A stretch of 64,000 nt of DNA from Fortiea sp. LEGE XX443 (GTDB taxonomy: Bacteria > Cyanobacteriota > Cyanobacteriia > Cyanobacteriales > Nostocaceae), in the NCBI RefSeq assembly GCF_015206815.1, contig NZ_JADEXZ010000004.1:1-64000 (forward strand), read 5' to 3'. The translations under genes were made by a program, and so were the position numbers. The notes beneath the pieces were generated by a model, which saw nothing but the letters and a program-made list of their open reading frames with translations, was not told the DNA's origin and did no database searches. Below, piece by piece: positions 61,656-64,000 of this stretch. The number at the start of each line of letters is the position of its first letter. Position 1 is the stretch's first letter.

Positions 61656-62072
61656 ATGCCAAATTCTAACCATCTCCCTCTTACCGTGGCTGAAGCTAGA
61701 AAATTTCTGAATAAATTCAACTGTTTAGATATTGCACCTATCCTTGATGCTTCTGAAAAAGCCTTGGTGCGTCAGGCTTTAATTTTGATTACCAAACTTT
61801 CTGATTATCAGATATTGGGAATTTGTGCTGATACAGCTGAAGAAGGGCTACTGGCGATGAAAACTTATTCCCATGCTTTGGGTTACGAGGTACCAAGCGA
61901 TTTACCCACTACTGAAGGGCCAGTTTATATCAAATTGAATGGCAAAAATGGCTTATGTTATCTCGATTCATATCCTGGACATCATCGGGGTGTATTAGTA
62001 TCTTGCCAGTCTTATTATGAAGGAGGAATTAACGAAATGTATGGACACTTACCCCTCGATTTATTTGCTTAA
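61656..62072 (+). CDS. DUF1824 family protein
   Basis: 138 residues of the cyanobacterial/plastid DUF1824 family: LTVAEARKFLNKFNCLDIAP at the start and GPVYIKLNGKNGLCYLDSYPGHHRGVLVSCQS and GGINEMYGHLPLDLF at the end. Soluble, alpha/beta. Function unknown. Stands between the SPFH gene and the ABC-F gene, same strand, and could be co-transcribed with either. Confidence 0.87.
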   Translation: MPNSNHLPLTVAEARKFLNKFNCLDIAPILDASEKALVRQALILITKLSDYQILGICADTAEEGLLAMKTYSHALGYEVPSDLPTTEGPVYIKLNGKNGLCYLDSYPGHHRGVLVSCQSYYEGGINEMYGHLPLDLFA

Positions 62073-62142
62073 AACAGAGAAAATGTGGGTAGGGGAAATC
62101 CCTCACCTACTGACGCTCATCCATAAAAAAATACTAGATATT

Positions 62143-64000
62143 ATGAGTATTATTACACTACAATCTGTTAAAAAAGACTTTGGCATTAAAGAAATTTTAA
62201 AGGATGCTAACTTTAGCATCGATGCTAATGATAAAGTTGGTTTGATTGGCACTAATGGTTCTGGTAAATCTACTCTATTAAAAATGATTGCTGGTTTAGA
62301 ACCAGTTGATAGTGGTCAAATTTCAGTTAACTCTGGTTCTAAAATCATCTACTTACCCCAGCAGCCAGATTTAGATGAAAATCGCACAGTTTTAGAGCAA
62401 GTTTTCGCTGACAGTGGCGAACAAATGATTCTGGTACGGGAATATGAAGAACTATCTGAGAAACTCGCGCACTACCCAGAAGATACTCAGTTGATGTCTC
62501 GTCTGTCTTCGGTTATGCAACGGATGGATGCGACTGGCGCATGGGAATTGGAAACCAATGCCAAAATCATTCTCAGCAGGTTAGGAATTACTGATTTTGA
62601 TGCACCCATAGCTACTTTATCTGGGGGATATCGCAAGCGTATTGCCTTAGCAACAGCACTGCTATCGGAACCAGATGTTTTACTCATGGATGAGCCGACA
62701 AACCATCTCGATGCGTTGTCTGTGGAATGGTTACAAAGTTATCTTAACCGCTTTCGTGGCGCACTTTTATTAATTACTCACGATCGCTATTTTTTAGACA
62801 AAGTTACCAATCGCATCATCGAAATTGACCGAGGCGACATTTATAGTTATACAGGCAATTATTCATACTACTTAGAAAAGAAAGCGTTAGCAGAAGAATC
62901 TGCTGTAAGTAGTCAACGCAAGCATCAAGGAGTGTTGCGGCGGGAATTGGAATGGTTGAAGCGAGGCCCAAAAGCCAGAAGTACAAAGCAAAAGGCCAGA
63001 ATTCAGCGTGTTGAAGCAATGCGAGAAACCGAGTTTAAACAAGGTTTGGGGAAAGTAGATATTTCCACAGTTAGCCGTCGTATTGGGAAGAAGGTGATTG
63101 ACCTCAAGAATATTTCTAAAGCTTACAGCGATCGCACTCTCATTAAAGATTTTACTTACGAATTTAGTCCCGAAGACCGCATTGGCATCATTGGCGGTAA
63201 CGGTGCTGGTAAGTCCACCTTAATGAATATCATCACCGGACGCATACAACCTGATGCAGGTAAGGTTGAAATTGGTACTACCATCCACATCGGTTATTTT
63301 GACCAACATTCGGAAGAATTACTCACAGCTTTGAATGAAAATCAGCGCGTGATTGATTACATCAAAGAAGAAGGAGAATTTGTTCAAATTGCTGATGGTA
63401 CTAAAATTACTGCTTCCCAAATGTTGGAACGATTTTTATTTCCAGGAAACCAGCAGTATGCACCAATTCATAAACTATCAGGTGGGGAAAAACGCCGTTT
63501 ATTTTTGCTGCGTGTGCTAATCAGTGCGCCCAATGTCTTAATTTTAGACGAACCAACTAATGATTTAGATGTACAGACATTAGCAGTCCTAGAAGATTAC
63601 CTAGAAGATTTTACTGGGAGTGTAATTGCAGTTTCTCACGATCGCTACTTTTTAGACCGCACCGTAGACACAATCTTTGCTTTAGAAGCAGAGGGAAATA
63701 TCCGCCAGTATCCAGGTAATTACTCTGTCTATCTCGACTACAAAAAAGCTGAAGAAGCAGCCCAGCAAGAAGCTACTAAAACTCAAGAGAAACCAAAAAA
63801 ATTTGAAGTTCAAGCAGCTACTCAATCTAAGGATAGCGACAATAAAAAACGTCGTGGGCTATCCAATTGGGAAAAGCGCGAGTTTGAGCAGTTAGAAGCT
63901 AAAATTGCCCAATTAGAAACTGAAAAAGCCGAAGCAGAAACAGCAATGAATAGAGTTTCTTCAGGAAATTATAGCCAAGTTCAAAAACTTTATGAACAAG
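62143..64000 (+). CDS. ABC-F family ATPase (Uup-like), 3' end outside the window
   Basis: At least 619 residues, open to the last base. Two ABC domains without membrane helices: first Walker A GTNGSGKSTLLKM, signature LSGGYRKR, Walker B LLMDEPTNHLD; second GGNGAGKSTLMN, LSGGEKRR and LILDEPTNDLD. A linker with the PtIM-type coiled region (LEWLKRGPKARSTKQKARIQR) lies between them. The C-terminal extension (RRGLSNWEKREFEQLEAKI) begins before the edge, a coiled coil as in Uup. ABC-F proteins act on the ribosome or in DNA-structure resolution. The Uup name is preferred because of the C-terminal extension. Confidence 0.88.
   Translation, partial: MSIITLQSVKKDFGIKEILKDANFSIDANDKVGLIGTNGSGKSTLLKMIAGLEPVDSGQISVNSGSKIIYLPQQPDLDENRTVLEQVFADSGEQMILVREYEELSEKLAHYPEDTQLMSRLSSVMQRMDATGAWELETNAKIILSRLGITDFDAPIATLSGGYRKRIALATALLSEPDVLLMDEPTNHLDALSVEWLQSYLNRFRGALLLITHDRYFLDKVTNRIIEIDRGDIYSYTGNYSYYLEKKALAEESAVSSQRKHQGVLRRELEWLKRGPKARSTKQKARIQRVEAMRETEFKQGLGKVDISTVSRRIGKKVIDLKNISKAYSDRTLIKDFTYEFSPEDRIGIIGGNGAGKSTLMNIITGRIQPDAGKVEIGTTIHIGYFDQHSEELLTALNENQRVIDYIKEEGEFVQIADGTKITASQMLERFLFPGNQQYAPIHKLSGGEKRRLFLLRVLISAPNVLILDEPTNDLDVQTLAVLEDYLEDFTGSVIAVSHDRYFLDRTVDTIFALEAEGNIRQYPGNYSVYLDYKKAEEAAQQEATKTQEKPKKFEVQAATQSKDSDNKKRRGLSNWEKREFEQLEAKIAQLETEKAEAETAMNRVSSGNYSQVQKLYEQ

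Overview
The window reads as chromosome of a filamentous, hormogonium-forming cyanobacterium of the Nostoc/Anabaena type (Nostocales). The evidence is the very frequent HIP1 octamer GCGATCGC, heptanucleotide tandem repeats, many small palindromic (MITE-like) elements between genes, cyanobacteria-specific families (DUF3285, DUF561/Ycf23, DUF1824, PsbP/CyanoP, carotenoid oxygenase) and a complete hormogonium polysaccharide (hps) gene cluster. The + strand ends inside an ABC-F gene and begins inside a transposase, so both edges are cut.

Layout. 1-1.5 kb: a 5'-truncated IS4-family transposase abuts a decayed, GGQ-less copy of release factor 2. 1.6-5.7 kb: genuine prfB with its programmed +1 frameshift, a DUF3285 mini-protein, ybeY, dgkA, trpG/pabA and a beta-lactamase-fold hydrolase. 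5.7-12.5 kb: DUF561 gene, sugar aminotransferase, FetB-type permease, GFA-fold protein and a large TPR protein, separated by several small mobile or repeat elements. 12.7-17 kb: a truncated ISL3 transposase next to tRNA-Val(GAC), glutamate dehydrogenase with an upstream NtcA-like box, and a LysR regulator divergent from a 3-hydroxyisobutyrate-dehydrogenase-like enzyme. 17-25 kb: a coupled XdhC/MocA-type pair, serS, DUF29 and antitoxin-like small genes, a carotenoid oxygenase and a folate-biopterin-type transporter. 24.6-25.9 kb is repeat-rich and nearly gene-free.

25.9-31 kb carries the most interesting accessory unit: a three-gene overlapping cassette of an 1100-aa TPR-CHAT (caspase-like) protein, a 140-aa protein and a 449-aa protein ending in two membrane helices. 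31-40 kb holds housekeeping genes: PsiE-like, maf, psbP, a SpoIIE-type phosphatase, and DUF502-nusB-ftsY in one direction.

40-54 kb is the hps cluster, all on the minus strand: hpsA, three pseudopilins (hpsB, C, D), three glycosyltransferases (hpsE, F, G), a fourth pseudopilin (hpsH), a TIGR04282-type transferase, hpsJ and a final GT2 gene. Together they are expected to make and export the polysaccharide needed for gliding of hormogonia. 54.8-64 kb: rpmB, htpG, a methyltransferase, a CcmS-like small protein, an ABC exporter, an SPFH/prohibitin protein, DUF1824 and an ABC-F ATPase.

A recurring theme is repeat DNA: 21-bp tandem arrays at three loci, MITE-like palindromes (one of which supplies the stop codon of maf), and intergenic repeats read in frame inside the CHAT gene. 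All functional names rest on recognition of motifs by eye; no database search was run.
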